This document shows, one piece after another, positions 28,224 to 36,611 of a stretch of 64,000 bases of DNA (position 1 is the first letter of the stretch; every line of letters begins with the position of its first letter). Below the pieces are notes generated by a model. That model saw nothing but the letters and a program-made list of their open reading frames with translations. It searched no databases and was not told the origin of the DNA. Location: the NCBI RefSeq assembly GCF_023499255.1, contig NZ_CP092183.1:937501-1001500 (forward strand), read 5' to 3'. This DNA is from Couchioplanes caeruleus (GTDB taxonomy: Bacteria; Actinomycetota; Actinomycetes; Mycobacteriales; Micromonosporaceae). A program made the translations under genes and the position numbers.

Positions 28224-29146
28224 GCGCTTTCCTGCTCCAGCGGAGGACGGGCCCGCCGGCTCCGGCGTACGTACCAGAGGACGGCCCACGCCGGCAGGGC
28301 GAGCAGCAGGAGCCACGGCAGCAGCCAGCCGACCACGGTCGCCACGACGGCCAGCGACGCCAGCAGCCCGTCCCAGCCGTTGCGCAGCCCGGCGAGGAAG
28401 CCGGGCGCCCCGTCGTCGTCCTTCTCCTGCTTGACGGCCTGCGGGTCGAGCAGCACGACGGTGATCGTGGACAGTGCGGTGAGGTCGCCCAACCGGCGCT
28501 TCTTGGCCTGCAGCGACGCGAGGTCCGACTCCCGGGTGGCGACCTCGCGTTCCAGCATGACCAGGTCGCTCAGCGACTTCGCCTGGGCCAGGAGCTTGCG
28601 GCCGCTGTCCACCCGGGCCTGCTGGGTGGCGATCCGGGCGTCGAGGTCGATCGTCTCCTCGGTGACGTCCTCGGTGTTGATGCCGCGCTGCTCCTCCGTA
28701 CCGATCGCGGCGAGCTGGTCCACCACGGAGGTGAACTTCTCGGCGGGCACCCGCAGCGTCAGCGTGGCGTCACTGGACCCCTGGTCGCCGTTGCTGTTGC
28801 GTTTGTCGCCGCCGACGAAGCCCCCCGCGGCGGTCGCGATGCCGGTGGCGCGCGCGGCGGCGGTGTTGACGTCGTCCACCCGTACGGTGATCGACCCGGT
28901 GTAGATGATCGACCGCTGGTCCACGCCCAGGTCCGGGGCCTTCGCGCCGGTGTCTTTCCCCTGCTGCTGGGCGGGGGCGGCGGCCCCGCCCTCGGCGGGC
29001 GCGCGCTGCTCGCTGATGCCGGGCCCGCCACCCGAGGTCGACGAGGCCTTGTCGCCGGCGCGGTCGCTGCTGCAGGCCGGCAGGGCGAGCGCGGCCACCA
29101 GCCCCGCGGCGCAGACGGCCGTTCTGACCCGAGTTCGTCCGTTCAT
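28220..29146 (-). CDS. DUF4349 lipoprotein with C-terminal membrane anchor
   Basis: A 308-residue lipoprotein. ATG 29146 follows a GGAAGGGAAG ribosome-binding site. The signal peptide ends in the lipobox LPAC, placing Cys near residue 25. DUF4349 core features are IIYTGSITVRVDDV, TLTLRVPAEKF, the coiled-coil segment (RIATQQARVDSGRKLL through EVATRESDLASLQAKK) and LSTITVVLLDP. A TM helix (LLPWLLLLALPAWAVLWYV) and a basic tail end the protein, so it is tethered at both ends. Function of the family is unknown. Confidence 0.88.
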   Translation of the reverse strand: MNGRTRVRTAVCAAGLVAALALPACSSDRAGDKASSTSGGGPGISEQRAPAEGGAAAPAQQQGKDTGAKAPDLGVDQRSIIYTGSITVRVDDVNTAAARATGIATAAGGFVGGDKRNSNGDQGSSDATLTLRVPAEKFTSVVDQLAAIGTEEQRGINTEDVTEETIDLDARIATQQARVDSGRKLLAQAKSLSDLVMLEREVATRESDLASLQAKKRRLGDLTALSTITVVLLDPQAVKQEKDDDGAPGFLAGLRNGWDGLLASLAVVATVVGWLLPWLLLLALPAWAVLWYVRRSRRARPPLEQESA

Positions 29147-29254
29147 GGATCTTCCCTTCCCCGTGCGGTCTGGACCCTGGGACGTGCGGCGCGGTGACGC
29201 CGGTTCCGGCAGACTGCGTGGTGAGCGGTCACGATTCGGCAGCGGAGGGGTCCC

Positions 29255-29887
29255 GTGCGCGTCACGAAGTTCACGCATTCCTGCCTACGCATCGAGGGCG
29301 ATGCGGTCCTGGTGGTCGACCCCGGCGCGTTCAGCGAGCGGGCGGCGCTGGCCGGGGCGGACGCCGTCCTCATCACCCACGAGCATCCCGACCACCTCGA
29401 CGTGGACGGGCTCGCCGACGCCCTGGCCCAGCGGCCGGGCACCCGCGTCTACGCCCACCCCGACGTGCTGCCGAAACTGACGGCGTTCGCCGACGTGGTC
29501 ACGGCCGTGGAGCCCGGCACGCACGTCGAGGCCGCCGGCTTCACGGTCCGGGCGTACGGTGGGCAGCACGCGGTCATCCATCAGGACATCCCGCGCATCG
29601 CCAACCTCGGATACCTCATCTCCGACGGCGGCCAGTCGGTGTACACGCCGGGCGACTCGTTCACGGTGCCGGAGGAGAACGTGGACACGCTGTTCGTGCC
29701 GCTGAACGCGCCGTGGATGAAGCTGAGCGAGGCGATCGACTTCGTGCGCGCGGTCAAGCCGGGGCGGGCGTACGCGCTGCACGACTTCCTGCTCACCGCG
29801 ACCGGCGCGCAGATCTCCAACGGACACCTGGAACGGCTGGGCGGCACCTCGTACGCGCAGCTCGCCCCCGGCACTACGCTCCCCTGA
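29255..29887 (+). CDS. MBL-fold metal-dependent hydrolase
   Basis: A 210-residue metallo-beta-lactamase-fold protein of the small L-ascorbate-lactonase/UPF0173-like group. It begins MRVTKFTHSCLRIEG, then has the zinc motif THEHPDHLD, a later metal ligand region YTPGDSF and a final His in ALHDFLL. GTG 29255 is preceded by GGAGGGG. It is followed after one base by the next gene. Substrate is unknown. Confidence 0.85.
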   Translation: MRVTKFTHSCLRIEGDAVLVVDPGAFSERAALAGADAVLITHEHPDHLDVDGLADALAQRPGTRVYAHPDVLPKLTAFADVVTAVEPGTHVEAAGFTVRAYGGQHAVIHQDIPRIANLGYLISDGGQSVYTPGDSFTVPEENVDTLFVPLNAPWMKLSEAIDFVRAVKPGRAYALHDFLLTATGAQISNGHLERLGGTSYAQLAPGTTLP

Positions 29888-29888
29888 C

Positions 29889-30806
29889 GTGGCACCGAGC
29901 ACCGACGAGCTGATCCGCCGGCTGTACGAGGCACCCCCGGAGAACTTCGTCGCGGGCCGCGCCCAGGCCGTGGCCGACGCGCGCAGAGCCGGCGACAAGG
30001 ACCTGGCCAAGCGGCTCGCCGCCCTGCGCAAGCCGACCGTGGCGGCGTGGCTGGTGAACCTGCTCGCGCTGCGGCGCCCCGACCTGATCGAGGATCTCGT
30101 CGAGCTCGCCACCGCTTTGCGCCAGGCCCAGCGCAGCCTCAAGGGCGACCAGTTGCGCGAGCTGTCCACCCAGCGCCGGCAGGTGGTGTCAGCGCTGGTC
30201 CGCGCCGCCCAGCAGCTCGCGGTCGAGGACGACCCGGGGCTGCGGGGGGCGAAGCTGCCGATGGCCGAGGTGGAGGCCACGCTGACCGCCGCGCTGGCCG
30301 AGCCGGAGATCGCCGAGCAGGTCCGCAGCGGCCGGCTCGTCAAGGCGGCCACGTACGCCGGCTTCGGTGAGGTGCCCCGGCCCCGCCTGCGCCTGGTCAC
30401 CGCGGAGGACGCCGACGAGGCCGAGGCCGAGGAGGCTCCGGACGAGGCCCCGCGCCCCTCGCCCGGCGACGACCGGCGGCGCCGGGCCGAGGAGAAGGCC
30501 CGGGCCGAGCGCGCGGCGAAGCGGCGCGAGCTCGAGCGCGAGCTGACCGCGGCGCACTCGGCGGACCGGAAGGCGCGCGCCGCGCTGGAACAGGCCGAGG
30601 AGGCCGAGCGCAACGCCGGGCAGGCCGTCGACGAGCTCGAGGAACAGATCGCCGAGCTGGAGCGGCAGCGCATCGTGGCCCAGGCCGAGGTGTCGCGCCG
30701 CAAGCTCGCCCGGCGATCGGCCGAACGGGAGGCCTCCGTGGGCCGCCGCCGCGTCGGGGACGTCGAGGCCGCGCTCGAGGATCTTGAAGCGGATGAACCG
30801 GTCTAG
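29889..30806 (+). CDS. conserved coiled-coil protein of unknown function
   Basis: A 305-residue soluble, highly charged protein. Residues about 1-165 are mixed helical (LIRRLYEAPPENFVAGR, RLAALRKPTVAAWLVNLLA). From about 195 to the end a long Ala/Glu/Arg coiled coil is predicted by eye (EEKARAERAAKRRELER, ELEEQIAELERQRI). The opening resembles an actinobacterial family of hypothetical proteins with an RKPTVAAWxVN motif. GTG 29889 has TACGCT 8 nt upstream and almost touches the MBL gene. Confidence 0.72.
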   Translation: MAPSTDELIRRLYEAPPENFVAGRAQAVADARRAGDKDLAKRLAALRKPTVAAWLVNLLALRRPDLIEDLVELATALRQAQRSLKGDQLRELSTQRRQVVSALVRAAQQLAVEDDPGLRGAKLPMAEVEATLTAALAEPEIAEQVRSGRLVKAATYAGFGEVPRPRLRLVTAEDADEAEAEEAPDEAPRPSPGDDRRRRAEEKARAERAAKRRELERELTAAHSADRKARAALEQAEEAERNAGQAVDELEEQIAELERQRIVAQAEVSRRKLARRSAEREASVGRRRVGDVEAALEDLEADEPV

Positions 30807-30850
30807 TCGGCCATTTTCCAGAACCGGTCAGAGAGAGCAGAATCGGGCGG

Positions 30851-31588
30851 GTGACCCCCGAACAGGCAGCCGCCAATGCCCGGGCGGGCCTCGCGTCGCT
30901 CGTCGGGGCGTTCGCCGAGTCCCCGCAGACGCTGCGTCGCGCCCGGCTGATGGGCCTGTCCGGGTGGGCGTACCACGTGTCCGCCCGGGCCGGTGCGCTC
31001 GGTGACGTCCGGCCGGAGACCGCCGCGGCTGCCATCGGCTTCATCGCCCCGGACGCGCTCACCGACGGCTGGGAGGCGGCCGCCAAGACCACCGCGCCGG
31101 TCGAGGTGGCCACGTGGCACCTGCAGGAGCTGTGCCGCTGGGGCGTCGACCAGCTCGGCGACTTCCCGCGCCTCACCCGGCTGCTGGAGCTGGCCAAGCG
31201 GGTGGCCGACGCCGTGGACTGCGCCGGGCTGCCACTGTTCGCCGCCTGGCGGGCCATGCCGGTGCCCGACGCGTCGCCGGGCGCCCAGCTCGCGGTCGTG
31301 CTGCACCTGCTCCACGAGCACCGGCTCGGCGTGCACGTCGTGGCCGTCCGGGCCAGCGGCCTCACCCCGCTGCAGGCGATCATCGCCGGGCCCGAGGGGG
31401 AGACGGGCGCGGTCGCGTTCGGCTGGCAACCGCCGTACCCGCCGGCCGGGCCGATCGTGCGGCGGCTGATGTGGGCGGAGTCGGTGGCGGACTCGCTGGC
31501 CGGGCAGGCGTACGCGGCCCTGGACCTCGGCGAGCGCGTCGAACTGATCGGGCTCCTGGAATCCCTGTCGCACCGGATCGGCGGATAG
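30851..31588 (+). CDS. SCO6745-like conserved protein
   Basis: A 245-residue helical protein resembling the actinobacterial SCO6745 family (recall, not searched): repeated small-residue-rich helices such as MGLSGWAYHVSARAGALGDV and VAAFF-type segments, and the family-like RLMWAESVADSLAGQAYAAL. No catalytic motif is visible; family members have been described as HTH-like or hypothetical. GTG 30851 has CAGAAT 7 nt upstream. Confidence 0.65.
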   Translation: MTPEQAAANARAGLASLVGAFAESPQTLRRARLMGLSGWAYHVSARAGALGDVRPETAAAAIGFIAPDALTDGWEAAAKTTAPVEVATWHLQELCRWGVDQLGDFPRLTRLLELAKRVADAVDCAGLPLFAAWRAMPVPDASPGAQLAVVLHLLHEHRLGVHVVAVRASGLTPLQAIIAGPEGETGAVAFGWQPPYPPAGPIVRRLMWAESVADSLAGQAYAALDLGERVELIGLLESLSHRIGG

Positions 31589-31602
31589 GGCACGCTGGCG
31601 CG

Positions 31603-32556
31603 GTGACCGCACTTCCCGCCGGGTGGCGTACGCGCCGGCCCACGCTCGACGACATCCCCGAGATCCTCGCCCTGGCCCGGGCCAGCGACATCGCCGCCGT
31701 GGGGGAGCCCGACTTCACCGCGGAGGACGTCCGCGAGGCGCTCACCGGCGTCAACACCGACATGTCCCGCGACTGCTGGGTGGCCGTGGACGAGGGCGGC
31801 GCGATCGTCGGGTGGGCGTACCCGCACAACCCCGGCGGCGGGGACCGCGAATTCGTCGAGGTGTACGTCTGGCCCGAGCGCGGCGTACCGGCGCAGCGGC
31901 CGCTCCTCGAGCTCATGCTGCGGCGCGTCGCCGAGCGTGGCGCCGAGTTCGGGCACTCGCCGTACGTCGTTCGGGCCGGCGCGGTCCCGACCGAGGAGCC
32001 GTGGATCGCCGCACTGACCGACGCCGGTTTCACGTTCATCAAGCAGCACGCCCGGATGACCATGTCGCTGGAGGGCGTGGCGCCCGAGCCGCCGCAGCCG
32101 CCGCCCGGCATCACCGTGCGCCCGGTGCGCGCCGGCGACGAGGCCGAGATGCGCCGCTTCCACGCGACGATCGAGGAGGCGTTCCGGGACAGCGACCACC
32201 ACGCGACCGGCTACGACGCCTGGCGGGAAGGTATCGCCGCGGAGTCGAGCGTCTCGTACGACGAATGGTTCGTCGGGGAGGCCGACGGGGAGTGGGCGGG
32301 GGTGCTGCAGTCCTCCGACTCCAGCGCCGAGGAGGGCGTCGGCTGGGTGCGGAACCTCGCCGTGCTGAGGGCGTACCGGAGAAGGGGTGTGGGTGAGGCG
32401 CTCCTGCGCCGCGCTTTCGCGACCTACGCGGCCAAGGGCCGCACGTCCGTCGGCCTGGGCGTCGACCTGGCCAATCCCACCCGGGCCGCGCGGCTCTACC
32501 GCGCGGTGGGGATGCGCCCGATGTTCGAGGCGAACGTCTACGAGCTGAAGATCTAG
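31603..32556 (+). CDS. GNAT-family N-acetyltransferase with two GNAT domains
   Basis: A 317-residue protein with two acetyltransferase-like halves. The N-terminal one (about 1-150, RRPTLDDIPEILALARA) has a degenerate CoA site. The C-terminal one (about 165-317) has a proper acetyl-CoA loop (LAVLRAYRRRGVGEALL) and the typical VDLANPTRAARLYRAVGM ending. Tandem GNAT architecture is shared with mycothiol synthase MshD, but I do not see enough to call it that. GTG 31603 is preceded by CACGCT with 6 nt between. The stop overlaps the convergent gene. Confidence 0.85.
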   Translation: MTALPAGWRTRRPTLDDIPEILALARASDIAAVGEPDFTAEDVREALTGVNTDMSRDCWVAVDEGGAIVGWAYPHNPGGGDREFVEVYVWPERGVPAQRPLLELMLRRVAERGAEFGHSPYVVRAGAVPTEEPWIAALTDAGFTFIKQHARMTMSLEGVAPEPPQPPPGITVRPVRAGDEAEMRRFHATIEEAFRDSDHHATGYDAWREGIAAESSVSYDEWFVGEADGEWAGVLQSSDSSAEEGVGWVRNLAVLRAYRRRGVGEALLRRAFATYAAKGRTSVGLGVDLANPTRAARLYRAVGMRPMFEANVYELKI

Positions 32557-33014
32557 AGCTCCGGGGCCGACGTCCGGGTGGGGCGCTGGCGCAGCTCGTT
32601 GACGTAGTCGTCGGGCGCGCCCGCCTTCTCCGCGGCGTTGGCGATCTCGGAGAGATACCAGGCCGTCGGCATGCCGCCCTCGTAGCCGTCGAAGACGTAG
32701 ACCCACGCGCTCAGGTCGCCCTCGAGCGTCGAGACCCGCACGGTGAGCTTCTGGTACGCCCCCGCGGTCACGCCCTCGACCTCGTCGAGCTGGGCGGCGT
32801 CCCAGGGGTGCACGTCGTAGAGCGAGACGAAGACCCGGTCGCCGGGGGACTCGACGATCGTGGTGACCGCGCCCTCCCAGCCCATGTCGCCCTCACCGGC
32901 GAAGGTCAGCCGCCAGCCCTCGACCCACCCCACGCCCACCATCGGCGAGTGCGGACAATAGGCCCGCATACGGGCCGGATCGAGGTTTGAGCCGTACGCG
33001 GCGTAGTGACCCAC
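32553..33014 (-). CDS. gamma-glutamylcyclotransferase-like protein
   Basis: A 153-residue protein with the gamma-glutamylcyclotransferase fold signature YAAYGSNLDPARM near the N-terminus, a central SLYDVHPWDAAQLDEVEG with the candidate catalytic Glu, and a KLTVRV / AWVYVFDGYEGG C-terminal region. It may cleave gamma-glutamyl peptides to 5-oxoproline. GTG 33014 has TATCGT 7 nt upstream on the minus strand. It is divergent from the flavoprotein gene. Confidence 0.87.
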   Translation of the reverse strand: MGHYAAYGSNLDPARMRAYCPHSPMVGVGWVEGWRLTFAGEGDMGWEGAVTTIVESPGDRVFVSLYDVHPWDAAQLDEVEGVTAGAYQKLTVRVSTLEGDLSAWVYVFDGYEGGMPTAWYLSEIANAAEKAGAPDDYVNELRQRPTRTSAPEL

Positions 33015-33121
33015 GGCGATGACGATAGCCCGATGCGCCGGTGAGGGAGAATACGAGGTGTGCGTGTCGGCACAACTCAGTCACGTAAGTGACGAAACGT
33101 AACAGTGGAGGGTGAACCCAC

Positions 33122-34522
33122 GTGAGTCGGATCGTGATCATCGGCGGCGGGCCGGGCGGGTACGAGGCGGCGCTGGTCGCGGCGCAGCTCGACGCGGAGG
33201 TCACGCTCGTCGAGGCCGAGGGGGCCGGCGGCGCGTGCGTGCTCTCCGACTGCGTGCCCTCCAAGACGTTCATCGCCAGTTCCGAGGTGGTGACCGGCTA
33301 CCGCCACAACGAGCGGTTCGGGGTGCGCTCCGCCGGGCTCGAGGGCGTGAGCGTCGACGCGAAGGCGGTCAACGAGCGGGTCAAGAAGCTGGCGCTCGCC
33401 CAGTCCGGCGACATCCAGTCGAAGCTGGTCAAGGCCGGGGTGGACGTCGTGGCCGGGCGGGCGCGGCTCGGCGAGGACACCCTCGGCCACACCCACCAGG
33501 TGCTGATCAGCCCGCACGGCGGCGAGCCGTACGCGGTGGACGCCGCCACCGTGCTGATCGCCACCGGCGCGACCCCGCGGGTGCTGCCCTCCGCGCGGCC
33601 CGACGGCGAGCGCATCCTCGACTGGCGGCAGGTGTACGACCTCACCGAGCTGCCCGAGCACCTGGTCGTCATCGGTTCCGGCGTCACCGGCGCCGAGTTC
33701 GCCAGCGCCTACCTCGCCATGGGCGTGCAGGTGACGCTGGTGTCCAGCCGCGAGCGGGTCATGCCGCACGAGGACGCCGACGCCGCCATGGCCATCGAGC
33801 GGGTCTTCCGCGAGCGCGGCATGACGATCCTCAACCAGTCCCGCGCCGACTCCGTGGTCAACACCGGCGACGGCGTCCAGGTCACCCTCTCCGACGGCCG
33901 GGTGGTCACCGGCTCGCACGCGCTGATGGCCGTCGGCGCCGTGCCGAACACCGCCGACCTGGGCCTGCGCGAGTACGGCGTCGACGTCGCCCAGGGCGGC
34001 TACGTGACCGTCGACCGAGTGTCCCGCACCAACGTCCCGGGGATCTACGCGGCCGGTGACTGCACCGGTGTGCTGCCCCTGGCCAGCGTCGCCGCCATGC
34101 AGGGCCGCATCGCCATCTGGCACGCCATGGGCGAGGCCGTCGCGCCGCTGCGGCTGCGTACGGTCTCCGCCAACGTCTTCACCGACCCGGAGCTGGCCAC
34201 CGTCGGCGTCTCGCAGAACGACGTGGACGCGGGCAAGGTCCCGGCCCGGCAGGTGATGCTGCCGCTGACCGGCAACGCCCGCGCCAAGATGGCCGGCCTG
34301 CGCGACGGGTTCGTCAAGCTCTTCTGCCGCCCGGCCACGGGTCAGATCGTCGGTGGCGTGGTGGTGGCGCCGAAGGCCAGCGAGCTGATCCTGCCGATCA
34401 CGATGGCGATCGAGAACAACCTGACGGTGGACCAGCTGGCCCACACGATCACGATCTACCCGTCGCTGTCCGGCTCGATCGCCGAGGCCGCCCGTCAGCT
34501 CATGCAGCACGAGCTGCAGTGA
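33122..34522 (+). CDS. lpdA: NAD(P)H-quinone dehydrogenase / LpdA-like flavoprotein
   Basis: A 466-residue FAD pyridine-nucleotide oxidoreductase. The FAD motif VIIGGGPGGYEAA, redox pair CVLSDCVPSK, NAD motif VVIGSGVTGAEFA and FAD-contact IYAAGDCTG are present. The C-terminal catalytic dyad of true dihydrolipoamide dehydrogenases (HxHPTLSE) reads TIYPSLSG, so both His and Glu are lost. This fits the LpdA/quinone reductase branch rather than E3. GTG 33122 follows GGAGGG. A short inverted repeat (33080-33093) precedes it. Confidence 0.88.
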   Translation: MSRIVIIGGGPGGYEAALVAAQLDAEVTLVEAEGAGGACVLSDCVPSKTFIASSEVVTGYRHNERFGVRSAGLEGVSVDAKAVNERVKKLALAQSGDIQSKLVKAGVDVVAGRARLGEDTLGHTHQVLISPHGGEPYAVDAATVLIATGATPRVLPSARPDGERILDWRQVYDLTELPEHLVVIGSGVTGAEFASAYLAMGVQVTLVSSRERVMPHEDADAAMAIERVFRERGMTILNQSRADSVVNTGDGVQVTLSDGRVVTGSHALMAVGAVPNTADLGLREYGVDVAQGGYVTVDRVSRTNVPGIYAAGDCTGVLPLASVAAMQGRIAIWHAMGEAVAPLRLRTVSANVFTDPELATVGVSQNDVDAGKVPARQVMLPLTGNARAKMAGLRDGFVKLFCRPATGQIVGGVVVAPKASELILPITMAIENNLTVDQLAHTITIYPSLSGSIAEAARQLMQHELQ

Positions 34523-34530
34523 CCGTGGGC

Positions 34531-34556
34531 CGCGCCCGCTCTCACCGGCGGGCGCG
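34531..34556. terminator. hairpin between convergent lpdA and dedA genes
   Basis: The 9-bp stem CGCGCCCGC (34531-34539) pairs with 34548-34556 around an 8-nt loop. It overlaps the dedA stop codon and has no T-tract, so it may act as a bidirectional, U-less terminator. Confidence 0.5.
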
Positions 34557-35294
34557 CTGCCCTTCGGGGGCCGGGACCTCGCCGACCTGTTCCTCCGCCG
34601 GGTCTGCCGCTTCCCCGGCCTCCTCGCCCGCTTCCCCGGCGTCCTTGCGGCCGCCGAACAGGGCGAGGATCCAGCCCGCGGTGCCGAAGATGAGGGCGGC
34701 GGTGGCCGCGATCGCGAACAGCCGCCACGCCGACTGCGTCACCGCCGTGCCGCCGACATGGCCGACAAGGCCGCCGTACGTGGCCCAGGCGATGGCCGCG
34801 CCGCCGTCGTAGAGGATGAACAGCTTGATCGGGTAGCCGGTGCGCCCCGCGTGGTATCCGGCTGCCATCCGCCCGCCCGGCACGAACCGGCAGAGCAGCA
34901 GCACCAGCGGGCCGGGCCGCCGCAGGCCGCGGGTGAAACGGGCCGCCGCGCGCTTGGTGCGCGACTCGGTGGGTTCCGCCTCGGGGGCGCCCGGGTCGGC
35001 CCGGGGTGCGAACCGCTGCCGCAGCGCCGCCAGCCGGTCGCTCAGCCAGTGCTTGCGGGCGTGCCCGGCCGTGCGCCCCAGCACGAACGCGATCGAGTCG
35101 CCGGTGAACATGCCCAGCGCGCCCACCGCGATGACCAGAGCCAGGTTGAGGTTGCCGTAGACGGTGAGGGCGCCCGAAGTGATCATGATCGCCTGGATCG
35201 GCACCACCGGGACCATCGCATCGATCGCGAGGAACCCGAAAATTGCCAGGTAGGCCCACGCCGGTGTTGCCATCACGGTCAACAGGTCGGTCAT
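34542..35294 (-). CDS. DedA-family membrane protein
   Basis: A 250-residue integral membrane protein of the DedA/SNARE-associated (VTT) family. It shows the amphipathic/TM start (AWAYLAIFGFLAIDAMVPVVP), GALGMFTGDSIAFVLGR, the conserved arginine motif LLCRFVPGGRMAAGYHAG, and later TM helices (YDGGAAIAWATYGGLVG, IFGTAGWILALFGG). A charged insertion sits between the halves and an acidic tail ends it. DedA proteins are linked to lipid-carrier flipping and membrane homeostasis. ATG 35294 follows GAGGTGG. Confidence 0.9.
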   Translation of the reverse strand: MTDLLTVMATPAWAYLAIFGFLAIDAMVPVVPIQAIMITSGALTVYGNLNLALVIAVGALGMFTGDSIAFVLGRTAGHARKHWLSDRLAALRQRFAPRADPGAPEAEPTESRTKRAAARFTRGLRRPGPLVLLLCRFVPGGRMAAGYHAGRTGYPIKLFILYDGGAAIAWATYGGLVGHVGGTAVTQSAWRLFAIAATAALIFGTAGWILALFGGRKDAGEAGEEAGEAADPAEEQVGEVPAPEGQRARR

Positions 35295-35757
35295 CGGGTC
35301 GCCACCTCGCGGCTCCAGGGTTCACGGCATTGTCCGTGTGCGCACCTGAGAATGGGCTGAGTACAGGATGAGCCCGGATCAGGCCCGGGAAACGGTGATG
35401 CCCGACACGGTACGTCCTGAACGTCGCACGTGGGGGTCAAGACGCGGGCGCTTTCTGCCAATCTCGGGCGCTTCCATCCGTATTAAGAGCTTCTTCGGCG
35501 CGGTGTGATCCCGCGTACGGTGGGAGCCGGGCCGCTCTCTCGGCGCCTCGCCACGGGGGGCGCCCGGGCCGTCGGTAGGTCCCGTACCGGCGGCCCGACC
35601 TTTGCGGTCCTGGTCACCGGCCACATCCCGGCTGAGCTGGGCAAACGTCGTCGCTGGTCGATCTCCGACGGCCTGGAGACGGCCTCATCCCGGTCGGTTG
35701 TGCTGAATCAGCCGTTTGGATCTACGACTCGGCTGCGACCGATGTTGTACTCCTGTG
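35295..35757. other. 463-bp gap without recognisable gene
   Basis: Neither strand has a reading frame with family-like content. I see no tRNA cloverleaf, strong terminator or tandem repeat. Promoters for the divergent dedA and 35758 genes presumably lie here, but no box is convincing. Confidence 0.5.
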
Positions 35758-36276
35758 ATGACCCGAGCATTTGCGGAGCGCGGCGTGTTGTTTCGCCTTC
35801 GGCTTGGGTGGTTCCTTGTGGTCATGCTCCCGGTCATGACGGTTTCGCTGGGCCTGGCATGGACTGCTCTTGGCTTGCTCTTCGGCGGGTGGCCGAAGCC
35901 CGACTTGGCCCTCCTCTTCCCCGTCCTGGGCCCCTGCTTCGGCAGCATGCTGGGCGTCGCGTGGCGACAACGTCGACGACCGGTATGGGTTCGGATTTCC
36001 GACGCTGGCATCGAGCTGGCTCAGGGCGGTGCGCCGGTTTTTGTCGGCTGGGCGAATGTGGCGAGCGTGTCGGTGCACCGGTGGGGTGTTTTCGCGGTGC
36101 TCGATGTGGTTCCCATCGCTCTGCACGAAGTGACTACGACAGCGCCCTGCGGTCCGGTTCCACGGGTGCGGCAACTGCCCGGCGGAATGGGCTTCCGCGT
36201 CGAAGTGGGCGAGCTTTTCCCGCGGCCGGCGCGGCTCCTTCGGGAGTTGTCCCGCTACCAGAGGGCACTGCCGTAG
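35758..36276 (+). CDS. hypothetical membrane protein with PH-like cytosolic domain
   Basis: About 172 residues. Two TM helices lie near the N-terminus (LVVMLPVMTVSLGLAWTALG and LALLFPVLGPCFGSMLGVAW). A beta-rich domain follows (WVRISDAGIELAQGG, VFVGWANVASVSVHRWG), reminiscent of bacterial PH-like domains that follow paired TM helices. Codon choice is slightly less GC-extreme than in neighbours. ATG 35758 is chosen from the hydropathy onset; TACTCC lies 4 nt upstream. No function can be assigned. Confidence 0.6.
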   Translation: MTRAFAERGVLFRLRLGWFLVVMLPVMTVSLGLAWTALGLLFGGWPKPDLALLFPVLGPCFGSMLGVAWRQRRRPVWVRISDAGIELAQGGAPVFVGWANVASVSVHRWGVFAVLDVVPIALHEVTTTAPCGPVPRVRQLPGGMGFRVEVGELFPRPARLLRELSRYQRALP

Positions 36277-36501
36277 GCGCATTCCGGGTGGAAGGGCCAA
36301 CGCGTCCGTCGTCCAGGCGGCCCCGTGCTCGGGCGGGCCATGGGCGTGGCTGCCCGTTCGGCCCGGCGCACCAACGTCGGTTATTAAATCCGCGAACCTC
36401 CCGCTGCTGGCGCTGGAGCGAGGGAGGAGCGGTGATGCGACTGAGCGGAGAGGCTTCGGCAGGCAAGCAGCAGCACAGCGGCATGATCTAGTCAGTTGGT
36501 C

Positions 36502-36528
36502 CCGCCGCCGCCGCCGCCGCCGCCGCCG
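36502..36528 (+). repeat. (CCG)9 trinucleotide repeat
   Basis: Nine perfect CCG units, non-coding, about 70 bp upstream of the TAGGGT box of the ATP-grasp operon. They are prone to slippage. Confidence 0.9.
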
Positions 36529-36599
36529 TCCGGCCGCCCCGCCGCCACCCGCGAACGCACTGAAGGCCCGACCGTTACCCACGCGCAATGACCCGCCCT

Positions 36600-36605
36600 T
36601 AGGGT
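36600..36605 (+). promoter_or_regulatory. -10 box TAGGGT of the ATP-grasp operon (leaderless)
   Basis: TAGGGT ends 6 nt before ATG 36612; no ribosome-binding site is seen. Confidence 0.6.
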
Positions 36606-36611
36606 CGGGCC

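Larger units (their letters stand above)
36277..36611. other. 335-bp gap containing a (CCG)9 microsatellite
   Basis: No gene was recognised. Nine uninterrupted CCG triplets occupy 36502-36528. The promoter of the ATP-grasp gene is at the right end. Confidence 0.55.

Noticed and set aside
31603..32556. Mycothiol synthase (mshD) assignment for the tandem GNAT protein
   Set aside because: Only the two-domain architecture fits; I could not confirm family-specific residues, so a general GNAT call is safer.
35379..35624. 81-codon minus-strand frame in the dedA upstream gap
   Set aside because: No ribosome-binding site, promoter box or recognisable sequence pattern; composition is like random high-GC DNA.
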